A stretch of 64,000 nucleotides of DNA. Origin: Rhodamnia argentea. Taxonomy: Eukaryota; Streptophyta; Magnoliopsida; Myrtales; Myrtaceae. The notes beneath the pieces were generated by a model, which was given only the letters and a program-made list of their open reading frames with translations, did not search any database and had not been told where the DNA came from. Positions 47,246 to 58,443 of this stretch are shown here, in pieces (positions within the stretch are counted from its first letter, which is position 1; each line of letters begins with the position of its first letter). Position numbers and translations under genes: made by a program. The stretch covers positions 10,106,001 through 10,170,000 of the forward strand of contig NC_063150.1 of the NCBI RefSeq assembly GCF_020921035.1. Direction: 5' to 3'.

Positions 47246-50225
47246 TTTACGAAAAGGCCATTTATTTTTGGAAAAACACTCATCTTAATTTCTACTTATC
47301 AAAACATTCAAAACCAAACCACTAAAACCCCAAGAAAGATGTTACCATGAGTTTGCAAAGATAGGCAACTTGATCAAATCAATGTCGGATTTTGCTTAGA
47401 GATGTGCAAATAATAATTGAAAAGGAATGCAGAGATATTGCTATAGCCATTATATCAAAGTTGGGTATTTTTTTTTTAATGTTTTCTTGAGTTTGGTAGC
47501 AATTGCACATTATTCTATCACTTGACTTTTAGATATGGAACTTGCCCTTGGGGCAAACTGTTGACTATGAATGGGGAAGAACGTATAGGATCAAAGATTT
47601 CCCATTAAAGTGTTGGATCTATCTTTTGTAACTTGAGGTAACTTCAGCCTCTATCTTTATAATATAGGCCGACAGCTCATCTCTCGTCGAAATCAAACAC
47701 TTGCTTAGACTCGGTCCACCGAATTACACAAATCATCTGTCGAATATTCCGAGTAAACACAAGGAATACATACTATACTCAAACTTGTGGATATATAACC
47801 CCTTGTTCGAAAAGACCAAAGCCTACCCCCTCCATAAATTTAATTCAGCTTGTGAAGCAACATGTTGCTGCACATGAAGAAATTAGTGGTGCTGTCAGAT
47901 TATTTTCCAAAATTATTATTGTTCAATAAACAATTCTTTCGCGCCGTTGGAGACATCATAAAATTTGAACAGTAAAATGTTCAAAAATCTCCCCCCATTA
48001 TCGCATTCTGCTAACGGGCCCGTTTCGTCAGCAGAAGATAACAAAATTTAATGCCGCAAAAAAAAAATACAAATAAACAAAATTATCATTGTACAATAAG
48101 AAAAAATAATTAAAATAATGCTGAGGAAATCGGTCCTAAATCTAAAGTCTCTTTCCATCATTACATCACAAACTCGACTAGTTTCATTTTTTTCCTTTTT
48201 GGGTCCACTTCTCCATTCTTACCTTAAACAGGCAATACCAAAGAGTTTCTGTAACTCCTGTCTTTTCAGATTTGTCTGTCCAATTTTTGTTTAATTTCTG
48301 CAGGAAGACAAAAAAAAAATGGAAATTTAATGGCATGTTCGAGTTGGTTCTGATGTGGGTTTTAAGTAATTATGTCGGCAAATAAATAGTTTTTATTTTC
48401 CTTGCTATTTTCGTGCATTTCGGTCGGTGGATGGATTCATGGGTAACTCGAAACGCAGTTAGCACAAAAACGACACATCGTTTCATCAATGGCCCTGCAC
48501 TTGGGTTGGGACACCGTGCATGTGGTCAACTCTCGAATTCAAGTCGGGCGGTGCTTCTTTTGAGAAAATATGGCCTTTTGGGTAAATACGTAATGGATAC
48601 TTGAAATTCAATTTCCGGAGAATAGTTTCTTATTGTCACCTTTACGTCAGTTAAAGTGTCAAGTGCCTCGATGATTTTACTTTCTAACGTTAATTTTGAG
48701 ATTTGATTTTTGTTCCGTATTACCAAAGAAACCTGGCTCTTCGTATGGGTTAAATTTATTTGGAATTACTTGGCAAACCTATGAAAGTCGTCACATCGGA
48801 ACGGGAAAGGATAATGGTTCTTCGGAACAAATAAGAATTGAAAATCTATTTGAAGTTATCTAAGTTTCTTTTTCTTTTTGGTCGAATAAATTATCTAAGT
48901 TTAATATGTAATATTTGGTTCTAAAAATTAAGGATGTGAGATAACAACGCACAAAATATGTTTGGGATTTTTAATTATCTCAAGTCATTTATACTTTTTT
49001 ACAATTATTCAGAAACTAGATTTCATCATACAAATTTATTATTATTATTATTTGAACGTAGAAATCTTTTGAAAAAGTTTGCAAATACCCTTTTGATTTG
49101 TTGATTGTAATTGACGCGTTAACAGCGAGAAAATATGCTAAATTCAAAGATCAAGATCAAATAAATATGATATATGTCGTCTTTGTATAAGAAAATAATA
49201 CAGTTTTACAATACAAAACAAAAACAAAAATTGGAGGGGCTTCTTTGCAAAAAAATAAAAATAAAAAAATAAAACTCACAATAGGAAAATTGAACCACAC
49301 AGTGTTGGACCACACAACTTGGAGTGTTCTTGAGCTATTTATTTTGGTCCTGGCATCAATTTTCTTCTGATCATTACTGGGGTAACTCAGTTAGTTGGCC
49401 AATGAAGCTTCGAGGCCTCCAACAAGTTAGAGAGGGAGGACTTGAATGAAAAAGAGAAATTGTTTGGGGTCCTTCCCTTATAAATATTCAAAAATATAGA
49501 CATGTTGTGGAGAGACGACTAGGGGGGGTAATAAAAAGAGAACCTTATCCTCTTCTTTCCTCATCAGAAAAGGGTTGAATTCAATGGAAGGCGTCTAATT
49601 AGGGGATACCCAAATGTATATGATAGGCATCACCAAACTAAAGCTCATGCGTCGACGAGTCTCGAGGATCCGAACCGTTGATGGGCCATGGCGGGAGCTA
49701 GGCGGTGGCTGACACCCTCCCTAGCGGTCCGCTATCATTCCGGCGTGAATTTTAGTGACTGTACAGTCCATACGAAATACGCGTATAAAGTCTTGTATTT
49801 CATGCTCTTTAATGCATATTTCTTGGACCGCCGATCTCGATCCCCTTATTATTTTTTTCGTTAGCCTTGGATGCCCTAGCGCGAGCCGAGACGAATTCTC
49901 TTTGTTGCTTCTTCGTCAATCTTCTGTATGCTTTATTTCAATTGTTGGGCCGGGCCGATCATTCGTTTTCAATTTCAAACCAGAAAAACCACAAGCTCAA
50001 GCTCATTCCCGGGTTGGGCCCAAGGATACCTCTTTCTAGATACAGGGTGTGTTTTCTAAAAGGGGTAAACTTGGATATCTAATAAGTTTTTTAGGGCGAA
50101 TGCAAGTGACAACTTTCATTGATTGAGGGCTTAGTGTTTTCGGAATGAAAAATTCCAAATAAAGGATCGAAGTTCTTTCATTTTCTAAAATAAAGGTCTG
50201 AAGTGCACATTTTTTCAAATAAGGA

Positions 50226-50336
50226 CACTTCGGACCCTTATTTGAAACGAGATGCACTTCATGTCCTTATTTGAAAAAATGAAGGCACTTTATGTCCTTA
50301 TTTGAAAAGAGATCCACTTCATGCCCTTATTTGAAA
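50226..50336. repeat. ~31-bp minisatellite, about four units
   Basis: The unit is 'cacttcatgtccttatttga' followed by 'aaa' and a variable 'agatg' or 'tgaagg' joint. The preceding 50150-50225 has the reverse-orientation phrase 'ccaaataaagga', so the whole block is partly palindromic. Confidence 0.8.
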
Positions 50337-50578
50337 ATTTTCCTTTGAAAAATGCTGAAAGCTCCTTCCGAGACCAGCTTTCGTCCCAAAACTCCTTGGG
50401 AATGGTTCCAAACATCCCAAATTTTCTCCGAGGGGCTTTCAAAATGCTAAACCAAATGTACCTATACATTAATTCAGATATTTTATCGTCACGAGGGCTA
50501 GATGGGCCGGACAAACCCATTTATCTAACATTGGTTTTAATTTATATAAAATTCACAGCTTGTAAGATAGACGAAGGA

Positions 50579-50651
50579 GCGCCTGTGGCCTAATGGATAA
50601 GGCGTCTGACTTCTAATCAGACGATTGTGGGTTCGAGTCCCACCAGGCGTG
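50579..50651 (+). tRNA. tRNA-Arg (anticodon UCU)
   Basis: Full cloverleaf of 73 nt. The acceptor stem GCGCCTG pairs with CAGGCGT (first pair G-U), discriminator G. The D-arm begins TGGCCTAATGGATAAGG and the anticodon loop is CTTCTAA (TCT). The T-arm has GTGGGTTCGAGTCCCAC. The A-box and B-box sequences are intact, there is no intron, and a T6 stretch at 50673-50678 can terminate RNA polymerase III. It decodes AGA. Confidence 0.97.
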
Positions 50652-50672
50652 CGGTGTGCATGCCATCACATG

Positions 50673-50678
50673 TTTTTT
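50673..50678 (+). terminator. RNA polymerase III T-run terminator
   Basis: Six T residues about 21 nt after the tRNA gene. Confidence 0.7.
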
Positions 50679-50930
50679 CAGTCCGGTCTATTATCGTCTT
50701 TCGTCATAAAAAAATTTTTCTCTTTACTTTGACATTCGTGCGAAGCAAGGAGAGTACGTCCAATTAAATCACGTTGCAGTATCAAGCCTGCGTTTGTGTT
50801 TTGCGTTAGTTAACATTGGTATGAAGAGCACATCGTTATTTGAAATTAATCGATTGAGACATTGTGAAACCTTTAATTCTGTCGGCACTCAAAATAATTC
50901 GCCCAACAAAACATGTGCCGTGCATATAAG

Positions 50931-51043
50931 AGATCGATACATGTGTAAAACACGTGAGAAATCGACATATGTACGGAACACGTGAAGAATCGACACTCGA
51001 ACAAAACACGAGAAGAATTGAGATGCGTGATAGACACGTGAAG
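50931..51043. repeat. 28-29-bp minisatellite with G-box cores, four units
   Basis: Each unit has the pattern 'aatcgaca', then about 10 variable bases, then 'aacacgtgaag'. CACGTG is intact in units 1, 2 and 4 and is CACGAG in unit 3. It directly precedes the LTR-like region. Confidence 0.85.
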
Positions 51044-51569
51044 AGAAGGCGTTTCGATAAAGGACGAAAAAGGCATTGCAGGGCATGTGAAGATGCCGAT
51101 AAATGTCAATAGAAGTGCTAAGCTTGCTATTGACATAGACACCAACGGAGAGTAATGCCGCTAAGGATTCAAGATCTTTTCAAGAAGTGCCAAAGAGTGC
51201 GAAAATTTTCCCTTTGAATTCCTTAGCGGGGAAATAGTTGTTGGGCAGATAGAATTGGGATAAATCCCTAAAATATGGCTCAAAAGGCACGGAAGATGTG
51301 AGTACGGGTTGCGTGAACAATAGCGAAATAGCTGACTCACTCATCGACAATTATTGAAATTTTGCCTTCAAAAGCCCCAAGGAGGGGAGAACGTGGACAT
51401 AGCTACGTTTGACAAAATGATCAAATTAAAGCGCCAATATCATCAGTTATTTAAGATTTAAATAACTGCTTGAAGACCTGGTTAGAAGGATTTGAAGAAG
51501 CCAAAGAACGTTGCAGGTTTTGGCGGGCTAGAACAACAACCATCGAAGAGTAATTACTTCTTCAGCCAT

Positions 51570-51577
51570 TATAAATA
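51570..51577 (+). promoter_or_regulatory. TATA box of the LTR-like region
   Basis: TATAAATA, followed about 35-40 bp downstream by 'cctctcttcccc', a plausible initiation area. Confidence 0.5.
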
Positions 51578-51689
51578 CCACCGAGCAGGCACATAAGAAT
51601 TCCTCTCTTCCCCGAACAAATCAACAAATTTATCTTTTCTTTATTTTTCGAACCGTATTTTACTTTCCTTAACTATAGCTTTTAGATTC

Positions 51690-51980
51690 TCATAATTAAG
51701 TCAAATTCTGACATTCATTTTTATCCCAAATACTGCACCATCGAGTCAAACTCTAGTGTATTATTGAAGCGTGTTCAAGGTTTTGTCATCGAGTCAAACT
51801 CTGACACTATTTTGGGTGCGTTAGTTCGTTATCCTTGAAGGGAATTGTGCTTACCAAACCACACAATTGAGTCAAACTCTGGTTTGGTCTACATTTGTGT
51901 ATTTCCTTTCATTTTCATCCGTACAGATTTCTTTTAAGTTGTACTTATAGAGTCTCTCCATCGAGTCAAACTTTGATAAA
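51690..51980 (+). repeat. Five dispersed copies of a GAGTCAAACTC hairpin motif
   Basis: Copies begin near 51695, 51740, 51788, 51866 and 51960. The shared core is 'atcgagtcaaactctg' (variants attaag, attgag, actttg). GAGT and ACTC can pair around a CAA loop. Outside the core the flanks differ between copies but are still complementary in several: ACCAAACC with GGTTTGGT at 51851-51890, and TGTC with GACA around 51788-51804. Confidence 0.8.
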
Positions 51981-52150
51981 GATAATACTTGTGTAATTTT
52001 ATTGAAATCTTTGTAAATTTTATGCTTTGATTTTTCGACAATCTGGAACTTTCCTATCCAATATCACCTTAAGGCCCTTTTATCACATTTAAAAGCCGAA
52101 AAATGAATTTCGATGAAGGATATTTTGTCGCGGAGGAATTCCGACGTAAC

Positions 52151-54021
52151 AAATTCATATCGATGTACATGTTGAGTACATCGTATCTTGCTTTATTAGG
52201 ATTTTATCGTCTATACTTATGCTAGATCTCATCTCATGTCTGGCTTCGTGTTGCACAAGCAATTCATTCTCTGGAAGATGTTAAATCAATTCCGACGAAA
52301 CAAATTAAGTTGATCGAGATTGGGCGAATGAAGAGAAGAGGAGAGTCAAAAAGACTAAGGCTCTATTTGTTTCAAGGAAAATGGATGATTATGAAATAAT
52401 TTTTTTGAAAAGAATCTTTTGCATGCATTAAATTATTAGTCAATAAAAATATTTTCATTATAAATCGCATATTATATATATTATTGTGGATGATAAAAAT
52501 ATTTTTTATTCATTCGTTTCACAAATGCTGAAAATGTTTATTTTTAGAAAAATATTTTTCGAATATTTCGTCACGGGAGTCAAAGGAGATGGAGCGCAAA
52601 TATTGGGTAGAAAGAATTTCAGAAAACGACAATCGATAAATAAACTTAAATGAAAAGTAAAAAGTGAAAAGAAATTCGAGGCGGAGGATAGTGGGCCAGT
52701 CCCTGGCCCAGGCGACCAGCCGCGTCTTAAAAAGTTTCATCCGACATGCTGGGGGTCTCTGTCAGCCCGCCTGCACTCCAGTGCTTCGACGACCACCACT
52801 TCTTCCTTGTACCACCGAATCCCGTCTCGACACGTCATGCTCACGGTCGCCGCGCCGGAGCTCCGGACGGCCGATAGGATCCCAGGATCGCGACACGTGT
52901 CAGTCGTGGGGGGCGAATCGCGATGATAGCTGGAATCCAATCACCTCTGTTATGCAATGCATGTGAACCGTCGCCCTCGGCAATAATGATTTGCCTCGCC
53001 CGTCAACTCACTCTCTTTAAAGACGAACCACCCCCACCTCAAAAAAAAAAATTTCCTAGCTGCTTTAGCGCTTGAGATGCTTCGAATTTATTTGGGATTC
53101 GGTTTTTGAATTAATTAATAGCAGAGGATTACACAACCGAACCAGCCAAGAAAAATGGTTCGGTCCGATTTGCGAATTGCTTTCGGGGAAAGAAATTATC
53201 TCGTATCGGTTCTATCCGTGTCGTTCAATTCGGCCCTTTATAGTTGGAATCGCTCTTTGTTGACTGTCAAACGATAAATCTTGCTTGCGTCAAATCATTA
53301 CCTGGGCCAATAACGAGCTGTGCCGATATCTAAACATCATGGATTGGCCATATTGCAATCTCCAATCTCTCGGGTCTTGTTAGGAATAGGTGCCCCCAAT
53401 AGACCGATCTTGATCGTTCTTTCTAGCGTGCTCTCTCTCTCTCTCTTTTATGATCAGAAATGAAGCAATAGAATAAGGTGTAAGACCATATTTCTTACTC
53501 TGCAATTTCAAGACAAGGGCGATGCAGGTCCATCGTATTTGACCACAATCAATCATCTCTTATTGATTTGATCCGTGTAGCCATGTTTCCAACCAGCACT
53601 AGCATGACAAATCGAACGAAGGATGTCCTAATTCAAATTAAGTCGAAATCGTCAACTTGTCAATTCAGTTTAAATCAATAAAAGAAGTCATCTATGTAGG
53701 GACATAACTTCTAAAAGTGGAAATTTGCATGATTCCATACGATGGCTTTGCTAATCTTTTCGGACAAGAGGAAATAGGAACTTCTTTCTGTGGATACGTT
53801 TGCTCACTTCTAGTCAAAGGTTAAAAAATTGTGGATGCATAGCATCATAAGCTCCTTTATTGTTAAAATAAAATAAAATAAAAAGTTTAAATTACTAAAG
53901 ACAGGTAATTCATTGCTAAAGCCACTCAACTAACTTTTCTCTCAAGATCAACTCGAACGCTCGCTTTCCATCACCCATTCACTCTGTCTGTGTCTGTCTC
54001 TCTCTTCTCTCACACTCACTC
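52151..54021. other. Intergenic region before the RALF gene
   Basis: A MITE of the 'ctctatttgtttca' family lies at 52356-52600. A GC-rich patch at 52680-52980 contains 'gacacgtgtcag' and small frames without ATG or family. A short CT run is at 53430-53447. 'aaaataaaataaaataaaaa' lies at 53865-53884, and a CT-rich leader runs up to the RALF start. Confidence 0.5.
52356..52600. mobile_element. MITE, 'ctctatttgtttca' family
   Basis: The left end 'aaggctctatttgtttca' and the right end 'ggagatggagcgcaaat' match the ends of 29790-30032, with a shared interior 'tttttagaaaaatatttttc'. Slightly decayed right end. Confidence 0.6.
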
Positions 54022-54444
54022 ATGGCCTCCTCCTCCGTCTTCAACCTCGCCCTCCTCACCTCCTTCCTCCTCGTCCCCTCCCTCTTCACCGCCCCCAACC
54101 TCGCGCAAGCCCAAGCAGGAGCGACCGACGAGGCGGGCCTGAAGCTGATGACGTCCGACCCGGCAATGGAGTGGCCGGGCGCGATCTCTATGTACGACGG
54201 CTTCTTCGGCGAGGGCGGCGGGGACGGCGCGGGCGAGGAGATCGAGGGGGAGCCGGGCCGTCGGTCCCTGTTCTGGCACACCATAATGAGGTACTACATA
54301 TCGTACGGGGCGCTGTCGGCGAACAGGGTGCCGTGCCCTCCCCGGTCGGGGAGGTCGTACTACACCCACAACTGCTTCAAGGTCAGCGGGCCGGTCCACC
54401 CGTACAACCGAGGCTGCTCGAGGATCACTTTTTGCCGGCGATGA
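54022..54444 (+). CDS. RALF34: RALF34-type secreted peptide precursor
   Basis: Intronless preproprotein of 140 residues. A signal peptide covers about residues 1-30 (hydrophobic FNLALLTSFLLVPSLF, Ala-rich end). An acidic propeptide follows, then RRSL at 80-83, the site where site-1 protease usually releases RALFs. The mature part contains YISY (92-95, needed for receptor binding), SANRVPCPPRSGRSYYTHNC and the four conserved cysteines at 105, 118, 132 and 138, expected to form two disulfides. The C-terminus is ITFCRR. The block from YYISYGAL to THNC is what I recall of Arabidopsis RALF34, a ligand of the CrRLK1L receptors THESEUS1 and FERONIA with roles in lateral root initiation and pollen tubes. 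It acts in the cell wall. Family sure, subgroup very likely. Confidence 0.95.
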   Translation: MASSSVFNLALLTSFLLVPSLFTAPNLAQAQAGATDEAGLKLMTSDPAMEWPGAISMYDGFFGEGGGDGAGEEIEGEPGRRSLFWHTIMRYYISYGALSANRVPCPPRSGRSYYTHNCFKVSGPVHPYNRGCSRITFCRR

Positions 54445-57002
54445 AGATGGCCCGGTTCGATCGTGACGACATTGTGTTTTTCCATTTGGGTATTTCTGCA
54501 TTCACAAGTCTTGTGGATGTCCTGTTTCTGATCTCGCCGGAGAAGTTCTTTTTTTTCTTTTTCTTTTTTTCTTTTTTGGTGTCAGAATCTCGCCGGAGAT
54601 GTTGCTAGCTGTTCTTGTTGTCTGTTCTGCGGTAGATCGGTGCTGCGAAAATGTGTTTTAATCTGCGTTATGTTGGGACTTGAGATCTACTTAGGCAGCA
54701 TTCGTATTAAACCTGAGTTTAGAAGTATATGGAATTTATTCATTATAAACTTCGTCGATCTACATAAAGGGATTTGACAAGGTAGTTGGCCGATATTTAA
54801 ATTACACATCTCGTTCCCCTGCCTCTAACATTAAGAAAATTTGACTATTCTCTTGTCATTCATGGGAAATTAGTACTATCGACATTGTATTATTTGGAAT
54901 TCAAGTGCGTCTAACTACCTAAGTGCGATTTAAATAATTTGGATCGACGAACGGTGATTATGTCGTGGCATTTTCGTGTCTTGTCCGCCTTCTGTCTAGT
55001 TTGAAAACGACACCCCCCTGTCAATTTGCTTCTTGAATTTTGAAAACTCGGCACATCTGTCAAACGAGTTATAACAGCACGTACACTTCAAAGCACATTT
55101 AAGCTGCGGGGCTCTTATAAGAAATGTGTTGGACTCATCTAGGCATTTCTATACATGTATCATTGACACGACTAATTCTTTTATTTGAGCATATTTAACC
55201 TTGTCATAAACGAAGTTAAAGGGTCCATACAGGATTTTACTTTTAGTATTTGCTAGGAGATTCAAGTCAAAAAATCATGCGAAATTAAGAAAAAAAGAAG
55301 AAGAAGAAGAACCGTTTGAACAAGATGCCTGAGCGATGAGATATTATATTAAATACTGGAAATGCGCTCGAATAGCTTGGCTTCTCTTATTTTCTTGTGA
55401 TTTTGTTGGGAAGTTTTCCCTACCACTTGTTAAGCGACTAAATAAGGAGACAAGCAATCCTTAACGCACATCCTCATATTATGCGCAATCTATATTCCAA
55501 GAACGTTAAAACCAAAATATCTTTTTCGGAAACAATGTTTGATAAGTGTCCCGAGGGCAATTGTCGACGGGACGCTAATTATACTTCTTTTTAACACGTC
55601 GAAATCTCAACTAAGTCGACGTTCCGCGGAGGATAAATGTATTCAATGGACCTTTTTGCTTAATGTGCGTGCTTATGGGCAGAGTGGAGTTATTTGGGTA
55701 TTATCTCATGATCACTTCATGGTATCGTTCTCATCATTATCTAATCAGATCAGTTAATTATTCTTTAGTGTTGTTCGTTTCCTTCATCTACCATATATTG
55801 CAAATGACTTATGCCCTTTTCTACACTTCGAGGTAACAAGTTTCCCAACTACAAAATCTCATCGCCATATATATTTTCTTCAAGCTTCTCCCATTGGCCT
55901 CTTCCTTCCCAACTCAAGTAGCTGGTTCAGCTTCCAATCCTTATGTCTGCCTGAAAATCTTCACCTTCACATGTTGAACTACAATGCTCCTGGCCGAGAA
56001 ATTCAGAAAAGTTCAATGATAATGTGTTACCTGAATTTCCAGTCGCGGCCAATCATTCCAATTTCCATGCACTTTCCTGGAAAATCTGCATTTCGCAATA
56101 AAACAAGTTGCAACATCAGTACTTGCTGAAATTTTAGACTTAACAAGCGAGGTCTAGAGGCACAGCAGAAGTTCAAGTGGGATGCATGGTAAATGAAATA
56201 TTTCCAAGAACTGTCAAAGCTCCTTCCTGTTCCCTTGGCACGCTATGAATCTGTGATAGTAACTGTTCGTTGCCTTTAACATGTACGACTTTGTTAAGCA
56301 ACTAATACGAGCCACTAAAATTTCTCATCTTATGCCAAATTTATTTTGGTTGAATCTACTGTCCCTGCAAACCGTATTAAAGGTGCATATCCTATTAAAC
56401 CAGAATTTTCAGTAACCATCTACTAACAGTCAAAGCATACGTCACAAACAGATCCCATACGTCTTGGCTTTTTCCAAACATTACATTCAACTACATATAA
56501 CTGCCATTGCACTATCAAACAACTCATACGTATATCACAAACATTACTGCACCCATTAGCTACCAAAAAAAAGGTCCCATCTTACTAAATTGGTGGAATG
56601 GTTTGATCTGACGTATTTAACTTCTCTAGCTGGAGCGTTTCTGAGTGCAAGATTCTGGATAAGTCATGCTTTATTCTGACTAAGCAAAAACCCAGGTGTC
56701 CAAGGTCAAAGATAATTGCAAAGGCAGCTTTTCTATTTCTGAAGTACAGATGCAAATGCAGCTTCTATCATTTTATAGTAAGAAAACCAGCTAGCCAATG
56801 AAGTTAAATTCCACTTTTTTAAGATACCAAATTAGTCCTAGCAACTGCCTCGTATTATGATGTAGATTAATTTACCCGACTGAGTAGACTCTTATACGAC
56901 AGCTTCAGTTTTCCTCACTAGTTGTGTGATGAGCATGGATTCCTACAGTTACAGCAACAATGGGTCAGTGATAATGATAGATGAACACGTTAACAACAAA
57001 CG
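54445..57002. other. Intergenic region, no gene seen
   Basis: 54445-54700 is probably the RALF 3' UTR (T-rich, 'cttttttggtgtcag'). The rest is AT-rich with only short frames. Confidence 0.5.
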
Positions 57003-57640
57003 AGGGGTGTTCATGGTTCAGTTTGGTTAGGTTCAGTTGGGAGGTATATTCAACCCAAAGCTGATATCAGTTTGGGAGAATCTCAACCCAAACAAAAACC
57101 AATAAAATTACAACGCAATCCCACCCAATAACTTCATTTGTTATCGATTTGGTTCGGTTTTTAAACTGTAACACCAAGCTAATTTATAAGTAAAAAGTTT
57201 AATACGTACTTGGACTATCTAACTTAATTATGAAATTAAAATTAACACAACAAGCACCTATTTCCACACACTGAAAAAAGAAGAACTAAACATAAGAACA
57301 CCAAAGATGACGGAAAAATCTTTTGTGAGTGTTATTCAAGATAATAATCAATCAATAATGGCCTACCTGAGAATTAGAAATCTTTCATCGAATAGTATAG
57401 AGCAATCCCAGATTGGAAGAATTTATTTGGTTAGGTTAAAGTAAAAAATGTATCAGTTAGAAAGGAAATAAATTATCAAATTTATCAGTTTGGTTCGATT
57501 TTATCGGTTTCCTAAGTTACAAACCAAAACCAAACCCATAAACCAATAACAGGAAAGACCGATAAACTAACAAACTGAACTTATCGATTTGGTTCGGCTC
57601 AGTATATCGGTTTTTGGTGTTTTATGGAGACCCCTACAAT
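57003..57640. mobile_element. TIR element with 'aggggtgttcat' end
   Basis: The left end 'aggggtgttcatggttcag' and the right end 'ttatggagacccctac' are short imperfect inverted repeats. Internal repeats of 'atcgatttggttcgg' and its complement occur on both sides. This resembles the common plant 'GGGGTGTTCA' hAT-type MITE class. Confidence 0.55.
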
Positions 57641-58443
57641 AATTACATCTTTGGCGAGCGGATCTACTGGGAGTGCTTTAAATCATATAAAGTGACAGCA
57701 ACGAGGACAGTGCATTTGATCAACTTGCAACAGCAGAAGCAATTCAAAACTGACGCAATTAAATTCATGTAAAACAGAAAACCAGAAGGAGGCACACAAG
57801 GGACATGAGTTATTGCTTCTAAAGCTTAAAACTACAATTTAAATGTTTCCATTCAATCAAAATCAAGTCCATAGGCTTAGTAACAATATCCTCGTTTCGC
57901 TCTACGGGTTTCATCTTTTTCTGCAGCCCTGAGCCAGACTTGTAATAAGTAAATGCTTGTGAGGTCTTTGTCAAAGAAGTCACTCAAGGGAGAGAACGCT
58001 AGAATATACAAAATTGCCTGTTTCAATTATTTAAAAGAAATATATTCAATAATGCTGAAACAGAGTATATCCAGACATCGTTTTCATCAGGAATACCTGT
58101 GCTAGTATTTATTTGCATGAAATTTTCATCTCGATTCTTGACTTTGCTCAAGCTTCAAGAATCTTGTCGAAACTATCAGCTACCTTTAAGTTACATGCTC
58201 CTGAAATAACTACAAAAGAATTTGTAGGAAAACGAAACGATAATTCACAACTAGCAAAACCATCACAGTTTAGAAAGGTAGACCACCTTACATTGACGAT
58301 GTGAGAATGGTGATTCATGAATGGCACCGTTTGTGGTTATGGATAGGGAACGAAAACTTGAGAAATACCCTCTTATTTTCTGAGGGGAGCAGACATTTAA
58401 GAGATTCCAAAATGTCTGAAGGAATAACAGCACAACAACATCG
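57641..58443. other. Downstream of the PPR gene
   Basis: No gene recognised; the part next to 58443 is probably the PPR 3' UTR. Confidence 0.5.

Larger units (their letters stand above)
42000..50225. other. Gene-poor intergenic region
   Basis: About 8 kb without a recognised gene. It contains a degenerate duplication ('aaattttaaatccacgagtt' at 42574 and a relative at about 42910), and poly-T and poly-A tracts at 43490 and 44130. It also holds a partial MITE at 44608-44760, MITE ends at 45022, an AT microsatellite at 46285, and two related dispersed repeats at 46316 and 46900. From 49620 to 50050 the GC content is a little higher, but no gene is clear. Confidence 0.5.
51100..52150 (+). mobile_element. 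LTR-like or pararetrovirus-like promoter and leader (remnant)
   Basis: The layout is: a moderately GC-rich upstream part ('tgacatagacaccaac', 'ctgactcactcatcgaca'), a TATA box at 51570 followed by 'ccaccgagcaggcacataag', then a pyrimidine-rich leader and about 400 bp with five repeated short palindromes. The order resembles U3-R-U5 of a plant LTR, or the promoter and leader of an endogenous caulimovirus-like element. I see no gag/pol, no primer-binding site and no terminal repeats, so the class is open; a promoter of a lost gene is also possible. Confidence 0.35.

Noticed and set aside
52737-52940. 67-codon minus-strand frame ending in ECRRADRDPQHVG
   Set aside because: The first codon is TTG, not ATG; I see no family resemblance or splice context. 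It is probably a chance frame in a GC-rich patch.
54016-54501. 161-codon minus-strand frame and 145-codon plus-strand frame over the RALF gene
   Set aside because: Other frames of the RALF coding sequence; no signal peptide or motif of their own.
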